A program made the translations under genes and the position numbers. The notes under the pieces are model-generated. The model was not told the origin of the DNA. It did no database searches and saw nothing but the letters and a program-made list of their open reading frames with translations. From Beijerinckiaceae bacterium (GTDB taxonomy: Bacteria; Pseudomonadota; Alphaproteobacteria; Rhizobiales; Beijerinckiaceae): a stretch of 64,000 bases of DNA. This document shows, one piece after another, positions 25,737 through 34,249 of the stretch (position 1 is the stretch's first letter; each line of letters starts with the position of its first letter). The stretch is taken from NCBI GenBank assembly GCA_947474545.1, contig CANJJI010000003.1, positions 1 to 64,000 on the forward strand, read 5' to 3'.

Positions 25737-26903
25737 ATGGCCTCCCAACCGCAAATCTCCGATCCGGGCTTTGGCGTTTACGTCCACTGGCCGTTTTGTC
25801 TGTCAAAATGTCCGTATTGTGATTTCAACAGTCATGTGCGAGCGGCTCCACCGGATGAATCGAAATTCGTCCAGGCTTTCCGAGCCGAACTAGTCCACCG
25901 GGCTTTGCTCGCACCGGGGCGGGTTGTATCCTCGATTTTTTTTGGTGGTGGTACGCCTTCACTGATGCAGCCATCAACGGTCAGTGAGATTCTCGATGCA
26001 ATCGGTGACAACTGGAGTGTCGCAGGAGATGCGGAAATCACGCTGGAAGCCAACCCCACATCTGTCGAAGCGGATCGCTTTGCTGGCTATCGCGCTGCGG
26101 GTGTCAACCGTGTCTCGCTTGGTGTTCAGGCCCTGGACGACACCGATCTCAAGGCGTTGGGACGCATGCATTCGGTGGCCGAGGCGATGGCCGCCCTCGA
26201 TATTGCGGCTCGTCATTTCGAACGCTTCAGCTTCGATCTCATCTATGCCCGTCCCGGGCAGTCCCCCGCCCAATGGCGCGCCGAGCTTGCAGAGGGCATC
26301 CGCCGGGCCGGTGGACACATGTCGCTCTACCAGCTGACCATCGAGCCCGAAACGATGTTCGAGCGGCTGTTCAAGGCTGGCAAGATCACCATGCCTGACG
26401 AAGACTCTGCGCGAGAATTATGGGACATCACCCAGGAGATGACCGAGCAGGCGGGCCTGCCCTCCTATGAAGTTTCAAATCACGCGCGGCCTGGCGAGGA
26501 AAGCCGCCATAATCTCATTTATTGGCGCTATGGCGAATATGCTGGTGTCGGTCCCGGCGCACATGGCCGCTTGATCACACCGCGCGGGCGGCTTGCACAA
26601 TCAACCGAAAAGCATCCGGAGATGTGGGCGACCATCGTTCAGGCCGACGGGCACGGCATCATCGAGGAAGACGTGCTGTCCGCCGAAGAACAGGGCGACG
26701 AATACCTGCTGATGGGAATGCGCCTGCGCGAAGGCATCGACATCGAAAGGTTTGCCCAATTGCGAGGTCAGCCGCTCGATGCCGGACGCATAGCATCACT
26801 GGTTGAAGACGGCATGATCGAGCAAACTCCGGATGGACGCATTCGTGTCACCCGCGAGGGCATGGCCGTGCTGGATTCCGTGGTTGCTGATCTGGCAGCA
26901 TGA
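25737..26903 (+). CDS. hemW: radical SAM heme chaperone HemW
   Basis: A 388-residue HemW, formerly called oxygen-independent coproporphyrinogen III oxidase-like. The radical-SAM cluster motif CxxxCxxC is Cys21, Cys25 and Cys28 in FCLSKCPYCDFNSH. FFGGGTPSLM and NRVSLGVQALDD are typical of the family, and the C-terminal HemN-like domain is present. True HemN enzymes need an extra N-terminal part that is absent here. HemW binds heme and helps deliver it to membrane proteins. It normally follows rdgB in alphaproteobacteria; here an accessory receptor gene lies upstream instead. The ATG at 25737 gives the expected family N-terminus. Confidence 0.95.
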   Translation: MASQPQISDPGFGVYVHWPFCLSKCPYCDFNSHVRAAPPDESKFVQAFRAELVHRALLAPGRVVSSIFFGGGTPSLMQPSTVSEILDAIGDNWSVAGDAEITLEANPTSVEADRFAGYRAAGVNRVSLGVQALDDTDLKALGRMHSVAEAMAALDIAARHFERFSFDLIYARPGQSPAQWRAELAEGIRRAGGHMSLYQLTIEPETMFERLFKAGKITMPDEDSARELWDITQEMTEQAGLPSYEVSNHARPGEESRHNLIYWRYGEYAGVGPGAHGRLITPRGRLAQSTEKHPEMWATIVQADGHGIIEEDVLSAEEQGDEYLLMGMRLREGIDIERFAQLRGQPLDAGRIASLVEDGMIEQTPDGRIRVTREGMAVLDSVVADLAA

Positions 26904-26955
26904 ACGATTGCAGGAAAAGTGGGCTCCGGTTTTCCGTCCGCGATCGCGCAAGAGC

Positions 26956-27002
26956 AAAAAGTTCTGCACATAGCGGTTCATTCAAACTACTATGTGCAGA
27001 AC
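26956..27002 (-). terminator. intrinsic terminator of the LpoA-like gene
   Basis: GTTCTGCACATAG (26961-26973) and CTATGTGCAGAAC (26990-27002) form a perfect 13-bp stem. On the minus strand it begins right after the stop codon of the gene at 27003-28244 and is followed by TTTTTGC, a classical terminator. Confidence 0.8.
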
Positions 27003-28244
27003 TCAGGTCTGCGGCTTCACGCCCTGAAAACTGCGCGGAGCCGGGCTGACCACTGTCGTCTGCCCGTTGCGGATCTGCTGAACGGAGAGGCCGCGATCAT
27101 TCAGGCCATCGGGACGCAACCGGAAAAGTCCATCCGCGCCGACAGCCCCGTTTGGATCGGTCAGTGAAGCCTCATTGAGACGTTGCGCGCCAGCCAGCGC
27201 TCCCACCAGCGTAACCGCGTCATAGGCAAGAGAGGCCAGCCGCACCGGGTCCGAATTGAACTTGGCACGATAACGCTGGGCGAAATCATTGAAGCCGGAA
27301 TTCTCCGGCGCAGCGAACCAAGCGCCTTGCAACAACGGCAGTTTCAACACCCGGGAATCAGCCCACACGCCTGTTCCCAAAACTTGAACTTGCGCAGGTT
27401 TGATACCGGCGGCGGTCAAAGCCCGTGAAACCTCTGCCATCGCGCCGGGTTGCTCGGGAATGAACAATGCATCGATCTGCGCCGCTACCCCGCCCAGCCG
27501 CTGTGCGGCAGCGGTCGGATTACCCTCCGGAAACCGCTCAATGGTGACGACACGCAGACCCCGCCGTCCCGCGGCCTGCTGGAAGGCGGCCAAAGCAACG
27601 TTGCCGTATTCGCTTTCGGGGATCATCGCCGCAAAGCTCTTCTTGCCCCGGTCAGCAGCAAAATCGACAACGCGATTGACCGCGCTTTCGACAAGGAACG
27701 AGAGCAGATAGACCCCGCGCGCCGCCACGGATGGATCGGTCGAGAAAGCAATTACGGGCTTGTTGGTGCGGCGGCCTACGGCGCCGACTTCGCGAACATT
27801 CGCCGCAAACAGGGGGCCGACGAAAGCCTGCGCGCCTTCCTGAACCGCGGCTTCGGCTGCCGCTCTGGCCCCAGCCGGCGACGATCCATCGTCCTTGATG
27901 ATCAGCGTCATCGACTGACCGACCTGCTCCATCGCTAGGGTTGCTGCATTTCGCAGCGATGTCCCGACTCCGCTGGGTTGATTACCCTGCGTCAGCGGCA
28001 AAATGATTGCGACCCGGGTTGGTCCAGTCCCGATGATATCGCCCGTCGGAGCGACCGTTGGCTGTGCCGGTTGGGCCTGCTGAACAGGAGGAGCGATAGG
28101 ATCGGCAGGCCCACCAAGCCCGGGAATCGAGTTGCAGCCGGACAGAAATGCCGCCGAGGCCAGGATCGAAGCCATTAAAGGAACACGCACCTGACGGCGC
28201 GGAAGCCGGAGCAATTCACTTGTGACCATTGCGGAACTGCTCAT
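27003..28244 (-). CDS. penicillin-binding protein activator, LpoA/LppC-like lipoprotein
   Basis: A 413-residue outer-membrane lipoprotein candidate. The signal sequence ends in the lipobox LSGC with the lipidated cysteine at about residue 37. The mature part has a proline/glutamine-rich linker and a periplasmic-binding type I domain (RVAIILPLTQGNQPSGVGT, FVGPLFAANVREVGA, VIAFSTDPSVA), as in the C-domain of LpoA. In alphaproteobacteria this gene is usually divergent from rsmI, as it is here. In gammaproteobacteria LpoA activates PBP1A; in this lineage the N-terminal TPR part is missing and the partner is not established. A strong terminator follows the stop. Confidence 0.9.
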   Translation of the reverse strand: MSSSAMVTSELLRLPRRQVRVPLMASILASAAFLSGCNSIPGLGGPADPIAPPVQQAQPAQPTVAPTGDIIGTGPTRVAIILPLTQGNQPSGVGTSLRNAATLAMEQVGQSMTLIIKDDGSSPAGARAAAEAAVQEGAQAFVGPLFAANVREVGAVGRRTNKPVIAFSTDPSVAARGVYLLSFLVESAVNRVVDFAADRGKKSFAAMIPESEYGNVALAAFQQAAGRRGLRVVTIERFPEGNPTAAAQRLGGVAAQIDALFIPEQPGAMAEVSRALTAAGIKPAQVQVLGTGVWADSRVLKLPLLQGAWFAAPENSGFNDFAQRYRAKFNSDPVRLASLAYDAVTLVGALAGAQRLNEASLTDPNGAVGADGLFRLRPDGLNDRGLSVQQIRNGQTTVVSPAPRSFQGVKPQT

Positions 28245-28416
28245 GTTCGTTTTCCGTAATCTGACTCGACGCGCAAAGATTAACCCACGACATCGGGCAG
28301 AAGTGCGCTACCGTCCGGGCTGTTGACGGACCATAGTATCGCAAGGACGATCCGGCAAAGTAAACACACGGTAAGAAAACAAGGTTAATGGGCGGTTGTT
28401 GCCTATTGGGCACAAT

Positions 28417-28445
28417 TTGTTCTATATATCAAACAAACGTATGAT
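28417..28445 (+). promoter_or_regulatory. sigma-70-like promoter for rsmI-yraN
   Basis: TTGTTC (28417-28422), a 17-base AT-rich spacer and TATGAT (28440-28445) match the housekeeping consensus well. The predicted start point is about 70 bases upstream of rsmI. The gap is divergent with the LpoA-like gene. Confidence 0.55.
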
Positions 28446-28521
28446 ATAAAGAACGGAGCGGGGTTATCATTCCCAAGCTGACGTTGGGAATACTGGATCG
28501 GCAGATCGGGCGGCATCAGAC

Positions 28522-29493
28522 ATGAGCAATCACCAGCGAAACCGCAGTAGCGGAGACGGCCCAGGGCCCGAAACGCCGGAACGGCGGATGACATTCACGG
28601 CCTTTGGGATTCAGGCCGAGGCTCAGTCCCTCGAACCCGGTCTGCATGTAGTGGCGACCCCCATCGGCAATCTCGGCGATATCTCCCTGCGCGCGCTCGG
28701 CACCCTGGCGGCAGCCGATGCGATTATCGCAGAGGATACCCGCGTGACCCGTATTCTACTCGCCCATTATGGCATCACCACACCACTGGTCGCCTATCAT
28801 GAACACAACGCAGCGGTTGTCAGGCCTCACCTTCTCGCCCGTCTCGAATCCAGCGCAAAACTGGCGCTCGTCTCCGATGCCGGAACACCGCTGGTTTCCG
28901 ACCCCGGTTTCAAACTCGTCGCTGAAGCTGTCGCTGCGGGATTCAAGGTGACCTCCGCACCAGGTGCCTCGGCAGTGCTGGCTGCGCTCGTCGTCGCAGG
29001 CCTGCCGACCGACAGGTTCTTTTTCGAAGGCTTCCTCCCACAAAAGGGTTCGGCGCGACGCGGACGCATCGGCGAAATCGCAACCGTCCCGGGGACACTG
29101 GTGTTTTTCGAATCGCCGCGCCGTCTCGCGGATATGCTGGCGGATCTTGCCGCTGTTCTGGGTGACCGCGAGGCGGCCGTCGCGCGCGAACTCACCAAAT
29201 TCTACGAAAACGTACGCCGTGGCCGCCTGAATGAACTTGCCGCCCAATATGCTAATGAAGAGGCCCCGCGTGGTGAGATCGTCGTGCTTGTGGCTCCGCC
29301 AGGCGAAGAAACAGTGGCTCTCGGCGAAGCCGATCTCGACGATCGCCTGCGCACCGCGATGAAGAAGCATTCTGTAAAAGATGCGGCGTCTCTCATCGCC
29401 GCTGAAACCGGAATGAAGCGCCGTGATGTCTATGCCCGTGCCATCGCCCTTGCGTCGGAAACACCCGTCGATGAACCAGGTGGCCGCGGATGA
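28522..29493 (+). CDS. rsmI: 16S rRNA (cytidine1402-2'-O)-methyltransferase RsmI
   Basis: A 323-residue RsmI of the tetrapyrrole-methylase fold. The SAM-binding start LHVVATPIGNLGDISLRAL, AEDTRVTRILLAHYGI, and the loop LVSDAGTPLVSDPGF are all present. The C-terminal part carries KKHSVKDAASLIAAETGMKRRDVY. It methylates the 2'-hydroxyl of C1402 in the ribosomal P site. The N-terminal 35 residues ahead of the fold are poorly conserved, so a start at 28588 is possible. Its stop overlaps the yraN start as ATGA, so the two are translationally coupled. Confidence 0.96.
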   Translation: MSNHQRNRSSGDGPGPETPERRMTFTAFGIQAEAQSLEPGLHVVATPIGNLGDISLRALGTLAAADAIIAEDTRVTRILLAHYGITTPLVAYHEHNAAVVRPHLLARLESSAKLALVSDAGTPLVSDPGFKLVAEAVAAGFKVTSAPGASAVLAALVVAGLPTDRFFFEGFLPQKGSARRGRIGEIATVPGTLVFFESPRRLADMLADLAAVLGDREAAVARELTKFYENVRRGRLNELAAQYANEEAPRGEIVVLVAPPGEETVALGEADLDDRLRTAMKKHSVKDAASLIAAETGMKRRDVYARAIALASETPVDEPGGRG

Positions 29494-29897
29494 AGCAGCC
29501 GGAGCCTGGAAAAGATCGGCCTCAGACTGACGCGCACAAACGCCGCAAAGCCTTCATTTTCGGGCTTCGCGCCGAAAGCGTCGCTGTTCTGTTGTTGCGT
29601 ATGAAAGGCTTTTCTATTCTGGCGCGGCGGTACCTTGGCGCAGGCGGCGAGATCGACATTATTGCTGTGCGGGGCTCGACGATAGTTTTTGTAGAAGTCA
29701 AAGCGCGCGCCAGCATAGAAGAAGCCATGACAAGCATAACTGCGGAAAAGTCGCGCCGCATGTCGCGCGGCGCGCGCCATTGGCTCGCCAGAAATCAAAG
29801 TGCTGCAGGAAAGACCTGGCGCGGCGACGCCATATTTCTCTCGCCCTGGCAATGGCCACGCCACGCGCCCAATTTCATTGAGCTCGATATTTCCTAA
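29490..29897 (+). CDS. yraN: YraN family protein (UPF0102)
   Basis: A 135-residue UPF0102 protein with an endonuclease-like fold. The motif GAGGEIDIIAVRGSTIVFVE followed by VKAR carries the D-x(n)-E-x-K set typical of Holliday-resolvase-like nucleases. It overlaps rsmI by four bases, the usual arrangement across proteobacteria. In many alphaproteobacteria gshB comes next. Here a leftward TctC receptor begins one base after the yraN stop, and gshB appears 3.4 kb further on. The biochemical role is not established. Confidence 0.94.
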   Translation: MKQPEPGKDRPQTDAHKRRKAFIFGLRAESVAVLLLRMKGFSILARRYLGAGGEIDIIAVRGSTIVFVEVKARASIEEAMTSITAEKSRRMSRGARHWLARNQSAAGKTWRGDAIFLSPWQWPRHAPNFIELDIS

Positions 29898-29898
29898 C

Positions 29899-30963
29899 CT
29901 ATTTCACCGCAAAAATCTGCCGGACGCGCTCGCGAACTTCGTCGGAAACATTGGCTGCGCCTGCAACAGTCTTTTCCAGATAGACATGATCTTCGGGCTC
30001 AAGGTCGATTTGCACCTTCGCCAGTTCCCCTCTGAGCTCCGGGTCCTTTGTCATGGCCTGAAAACCATCCCGCAGCGCCTTTGCAATATTTGGCGGCAGG
30101 TCTGGCGGGGCCGTGTAGGAACGGCCAATGGCGCCACCGGAGGCGTAAACGCCCAGAAGCGCCTTGTCCTGCTCTGTCTTCGCAAACTCCAGCAAGGCCG
30201 GCACATCCGGCAATTCCGGATCGCGGGTGGGCAGCACCTGCAAGATGATCTTGATCTTCTTTTCGCGCAGCCAGTCTTGTTTGGTGGCCTTGATTCCTGC
30301 CCAGGATGTGCCCGCTGCGTCAGTCTCGCCGCGCTCCATCGCCAGCATACCCGGCCCGGCTGAGGCATAGCCTGAAATCACCTTGAATTTCGTACCCGCC
30401 AACGCGTTGAGAAGTTTCGGTACGATCTCCGCCAGATTGCCCGGCCCCGTGCCTGCCATCGTCATCTCTGTCGACAGCACGTCAGCGATCGATTGCGCCT
30501 TTGATTTATGCCAGACGAGAATGATGTTGTTCGAGGACGCAATGCGTCCGATCCAGGTATATTTCGTTGCGTCATATTTCACGCCGGGATTGCGCAGCGC
30601 CTGTTCCATCACGACGGTTTCACCGAGCGCCCCGAGAGCTGTACCATCTTTGGGTGCGACTGAATAAAGATAATTGGCCGCCTGCAAAGATCCGGCGCCA
30701 GGCATGTTATTGGCAATGACTGTGGGATTGCCCGGAATATGCTTGCCCAGATGTTTGGCTACTATGCGCGCATAGAGGTCGTAACTCCCGCCGGGCGCAT
30801 AGCCGATATACATATTGATCGTGCGTTTGGAGCGATAAAACTCTTCCACGCTTTGCTGGGCGTGAGCGGAAGAAGCGGCCGCTATCAGCAAACACAACAC
30901 CGCCGCGCCAGCCACAAAGGCACGAAGAGCCCCGGGGGCGCGATATAACTTGCGATATTTCAT
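29899..30963 (-). CDS. TctC/Bug-like solute receptor, GKHIPGNP subtype
   Basis: A 354-residue exported receptor. The ATG at 30963 follows a GGGGAG site; the ATG six codons earlier has none. The signal region is long (about 35 residues) with a hydrophobic core AGAAVLCLLIAAASSAHA and cleavage before QQ. The mature start FYRSKRTINMYIGYAPGGSYD and LGKHIPGNP mark the same subtype as 11409 and 12657. It is the last gene of a leftward cassette (LLM monooxygenase, hydrolase, receptor) that separates yraN from gshB. Its stop lies one base beyond the yraN stop, leaving no terminator between them. Confidence 0.9.
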   Translation of the reverse strand: MKYRKLYRAPGALRAFVAGAAVLCLLIAAASSAHAQQSVEEFYRSKRTINMYIGYAPGGSYDLYARIVAKHLGKHIPGNPTVIANNMPGAGSLQAANYLYSVAPKDGTALGALGETVVMEQALRNPGVKYDATKYTWIGRIASSNNIILVWHKSKAQSIADVLSTEMTMAGTGPGNLAEIVPKLLNALAGTKFKVISGYASAGPGMLAMERGETDAAGTSWAGIKATKQDWLREKKIKIILQVLPTRDPELPDVPALLEFAKTEQDKALLGVYASGGAIGRSYTAPPDLPPNIAKALRDGFQAMTKDPELRGELAKVQIDLEPEDHVYLEKTVAGAANVSDEVRERVRQIFAVK

Positions 30964-30987
30964 AGCCACTCCCCGCAGCACGACAGA

Positions 30988-31827
30988 TCAAGCCTTGAGC
31001 AATTCGAGCATAACTTCAGCCACAGCATCGGCGTTTTCAAACTGTGCCGCGTGACCGGCACCAGCGATGACCTTCAGCTTGCCCGCTCCGGAAAGCCCCG
31101 CCGCATAAGCCTCGCCATGACTGCGCGGAACAAAATGATCCTTCTCGCCCCAGACCACAGCCGCCGGCATTTTGGCGCGGTGCAGGCGATTGATCAGCGA
31201 ACGATTGTAGAGATAGGGCGGCTTGAATCCGACAAAAGATGCAAAACGGATAATTTCATAGCGCCGCGTCTCTTCATCCAGATCGCCGCGCCCATTGGGA
31301 TAATAGCGTTGCGCCAGTGCTGCCTCATTCGATGAGAACAACATGTTGCGCATGGTCGCATAATCAACGCCGCGTTCGGGTTGCGTATGCATGAAAATAT
31401 CGGCGATCAGTTCACCTGAAATAAACAGCCCACACGCGCCAATAAGCCCAAGCTTCTTGACGCGTTCGGGATGCCGCACGGCGATTTCCGCAGCAATCCA
31501 ACCGCCAATGCTGTGGCCGATGAGGTTGAATTCTTTCAGGCCCAGCGCATCAAACACTTCGAGATAATGGAAGACGGCGTCTTCAATGTCGTAACCATCG
31601 CTCAGATCGGGCGTGCCGCTGCAGCCAGGATGAGCAGGAATAATCAGACGCACCGCACCAGCGAGCTTGTCATGAAAAGGGAGCAAATCACCTGCCACAC
31701 CATGCACGTCAGCAAAGCCATGCAGATAGACCGTCGGCGCGCCGGTTCCCTTTTCGAGATAGGAAACGCTGCGCCCGTTGACGTCGATGAGTTTCAGATT
31801 GGTCTTTTCGATCACTGCCGTGCTCAC
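30988..31827 (-). CDS. alpha/beta hydrolase
   Basis: A 279-residue alpha/beta hydrolase. The nucleophile elbow is GHSIGG, the oxyanion region is YLHGFADVHG, the acid lies in WGEKDHFVP, and the histidine is in AGAGHAAQFE. It starts with GTG, and this start overlaps the stop of the LLM gene upstream by four bases (GTGA), so the two proteins are made together. The pairing repeats the LLM-hydrolase pairing at 217-2154. That suggests a two-step conversion in which an oxygenated intermediate is cleaved. The family resembles ester and C-C bond hydrolases of meta-cleavage pathways, but the substrate is not evident. Confidence 0.91.
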   Translation of the reverse strand: MSTAVIEKTNLKLIDVNGRSVSYLEKGTGAPTVYLHGFADVHGVAGDLLPFHDKLAGAVRLIIPAHPGCSGTPDLSDGYDIEDAVFHYLEVFDALGLKEFNLIGHSIGGWIAAEIAVRHPERVKKLGLIGACGLFISGELIADIFMHTQPERGVDYATMRNMLFSSNEAALAQRYYPNGRGDLDEETRRYEIIRFASFVGFKPPYLYNRSLINRLHRAKMPAAVVWGEKDHFVPRSHGEAYAAGLSGAGKLKVIAGAGHAAQFENADAVAEVMLELLKA

Positions 31828-33080
31828 TTGGCTGCCTCCATTTGTTTTTGCATTTGTTTTTGTTGATCTGCGCCGAACAATTCGTTGAACCTTTTCCCCG
31901 TCGCCTCTTTCAGGCGCGGCGCAACTTCACTCCAGAACAGACGCTGGCTTTTGCGCGCGCATTCGTCTGACATATTGCCCATATGAAACTGAATGAGCAA
32001 ATGGCCGACCGGCGCATGCTCCAGCACGCTCATGAAACGCTTGTAAACAGTATCCGGCGAGCCGACGATGATCGACTGTGACGTCTGCAGATCGTCCCAG
32101 TCTTGGGTATCACCGAGTAATGGCGTTGTTGGATCGGTGTTGGCGAGATAGGCTCTAAATTCCGCCGGTGGAATATAGGGCACACCCGGCCCGAAGGTAA
32201 GCTGCCGGCCCACACGACGCTGGTGCCCCTTCAGGCAATTGCGCAGAAAATACCAGATTCCCTCTCGCGATTCCTCCTGGGCGATCTTGTCGGTTTCGCC
32301 CACGTAGGTCGACATGAGGATGCCCATACGCTTGGGCAAATAAACATCGCCGTGTGCTTTCAGCACTTCGGCAAAGCGCTGCATCGATTGTCCCGTTCCC
32401 TTGCCGTGACTGCGCGAGGACAGAAAATAGCAATAACCGTTCTTGGCGATCTGCGTCAGCGTATCGCGCGAGCGCGCGCCTGGAATCCAGATCTCCGGGT
32501 GCGGCCTTTGCGTCGGTTGCGGCCAGGGATTCACATAGCGCAACGGATAATGCTTACCTTCAAAAGCGAATGGACCATCCTCGGTCCAGGCGCGGCGGAT
32601 CAGCTCTACAGCCTCCCAGAATTGGTCGCGTGATTTGGCCGAAGACGAATTGTAATTGAACGTTTCCGGCCCGGAGCCCGCAGCAAAGCCTGCGACGATA
32701 CGCCCGTCCGACATATTGTCGAGCATGGCATATTCTTCCGCCACCCGCAGCGGATTGCCATGCAGGGGCAGGAGATTGCCGAGCACCACAATCTTGCCGC
32801 GCTTGGTCTTTTGGGTCAGGGCGGCGGCAATGATGTTGGGCGCTGGCATCAACCCATAAATGTTCTGGTGATGTTCGTTCAACACCATGCCGTCGAAACC
32901 CAGCTCGTCCGCATAGGCGAGCTGGTCGACATACTGGTTGAGGAGCCCCCGCGACTTTTCCTTGTCCCAGAGCTTGTTGGGAACCGTCACCCACCCGCTG
33001 TCATATTTTTCGTCAAAATCCGCAGGCAGATGCGGGTAAGACATAAAATGCCAGCAATAGAGCTGGACGGGATCAATCAT
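31824..33080 (-). CDS. LLM-class flavin-dependent oxidoreductase
   Basis: A 418-residue luciferase-like monooxygenase with QLYCWHFMSYPHLP at the N-terminus, LNEHHQNIYG near residue 68, and LPLHGNPLRVAEEYAMLDNMSDGR near 103-126. The ATG at 33080 has an ideal GGAGGAAA site; the open frame continues 32 codons upstream without one. The protein is closely similar to the fragment at 1-195. It is the first gene of a leftward cassette with a hydrolase and a TctC receptor. The C-terminus ends in a short glutamine/lysine-rich tail (QQKQMQKQM). Substrate is unknown. Confidence 0.92.
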   Translation of the reverse strand: MIDPVQLYCWHFMSYPHLPADFDEKYDSGWVTVPNKLWDKEKSRGLLNQYVDQLAYADELGFDGMVLNEHHQNIYGLMPAPNIIAAALTQKTKRGKIVVLGNLLPLHGNPLRVAEEYAMLDNMSDGRIVAGFAAGSGPETFNYNSSSAKSRDQFWEAVELIRRAWTEDGPFAFEGKHYPLRYVNPWPQPTQRPHPEIWIPGARSRDTLTQIAKNGYCYFLSSRSHGKGTGQSMQRFAEVLKAHGDVYLPKRMGILMSTYVGETDKIAQEESREGIWYFLRNCLKGHQRRVGRQLTFGPGVPYIPPAEFRAYLANTDPTTPLLGDTQDWDDLQTSQSIIVGSPDTVYKRFMSVLEHAPVGHLLIQFHMGNMSDECARKSQRLFWSEVAPRLKEATGKRFNELFGADQQKQMQKQMEAAK

Positions 33081-33262
33081 AGTTTCCTCCGGGGCATTTG
33101 ATAGTCTAGGCTGACTTGCAACATGTACCATCGCTTGCAAGCACGCAATGATCGCCAACGCGATCCCTTGCCGCAATATAGCGCTCTAACCCTTGACGCC
33201 CGCCCGCCTGCCATGCGTTCTCCCCTTCTGAAAAGCCCCAACCGGGCGACGGAGCATGACCC

Positions 33263-34210
33263 ATGGCGTTGAAAATCGCAGTCCAGATGGACCCCATCGA
33301 GCGCATCAACATTGCGGGGGATTCGACCTTTGCCCTCCTTCTGGCGGCGCAGGCGCGCGGGCATTCGATCCTCTACTACACGCCTGAAAAGCTCACTCTC
33401 GCGAACGGCCGTGTCTATGCGGCGGCGCAATTGCTGGAAGTGCGCGACATACCCGGCAATCATTTCACTCTCAGCGCGCCTGTCCGCACTGATCTCGGCA
33501 AGCTCGACGCTGTGCTGCTTCGTCAGGACCCGCCATTTGATTCGGGCTATCTCACCACCACCCACTTGCTGGAGTTGATCCATCCCCAGACACTGGTCGT
33601 GAATGATCCAGCCAGCGTGCGCAACGCGCCCGAAAAGCTGTTTGTGATGCAATTTCCCCAGCTCATGCCGCCAACACTGATTTCCCGCGACAAGGCCGAG
33701 ATCGACGCCTTCCGCAAAGAGCATGGCGATGTCGTGATGAAGCCGCTCTACGGTAATGGCGGCGCGGCTGTGTTCAAGGTAGCGCCCAAAGATCCGAATT
33801 TCGGCTCACTGTTTGATCTATTTTCGGTGACGTTCCGCGAACCCTGGGTCATCCAGCGTTTTCTCCCCAAAGTTACAGAAGGCGACAAGCGCATTATTCT
33901 GGTGGATGGCGTGGCCAAAGGCGCCGTCAACCGCGTGCCAGCCGAAAACGATATCCGCTCCAATATGGTGCGCGGCGGCTCGCCCGCTGTCACCGATCTC
34001 TCGGCCCGCGAACGCGAAATCTGCGAAACCATCGGCCCCGAACTGAAAAAACGCGGGCTCATTTTTGTCGGCATCGACGTGATCGACGGCAACCTCACCG
34101 AAATCAACGTGACTTCACCAACAGGCCTGCGCGCAATCGTCAAACTTGGCGGGCCCGATCTGGCACATGATATCTGGGAGGCGATTGAGGGGAAGAAGAA
34201 GGTTTGCTGA
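33263..34210 (+). CDS. gshB: glutathione synthase GshB
   Basis: A 315-residue glutathione synthetase of ATP-grasp fold. Family landmarks are [20 protein letters not shown] at the N-terminus, [28 protein letters not shown], the glycine-rich loop [11 protein letters not shown], and ATP-grasp ligands in the [11 protein letters not shown] region. It ligates glycine to gamma-glutamylcysteine, the second step of glutathione synthesis. Two glutathione transferase-family genes lie in the window (43058 and 61446), consistent with a glutathione-using cell. It is separated from its usual neighbour yraN by a foreign-looking cassette on the other strand. Confidence 0.96.
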   Translation: MALKIAVQMDPIERINIAGDSTFALLLAAQARGHSILYYTPEKLTLANGRVYAAAQLLEVRDIPGNHFTLSAPVRTDLGKLDAVLLRQDPPFDSGYLTTTHLLELIHPQTLVVNDPASVRNAPEKLFVMQFPQLMPPTLISRDKAEIDAFRKEHGDVVMKPLYGNGGAAVFKVAPKDPNFGSLFDLFSVTFREPWVIQRFLPKVTEGDKRIILVDGVAKGAVNRVPAENDIRSNMVRGGSPAVTDLSAREREICETIGPELKKRGLIFVGIDVIDGNLTEINVTSPTGLRAIVKLGGPDLAHDIWEAIEGKKKVC

Positions 34211-34249
34211 GGGTCTGCCAAAAGCACTCTCCGCGTGCTAGAAACCGGC

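Noticed and set aside
29899-33080. Insertion sequence or transposon carrying the LLM-hydrolase-receptor cassette.
   Set aside because: No transposase, terminal inverted repeat or target-site duplication was seen at either border.
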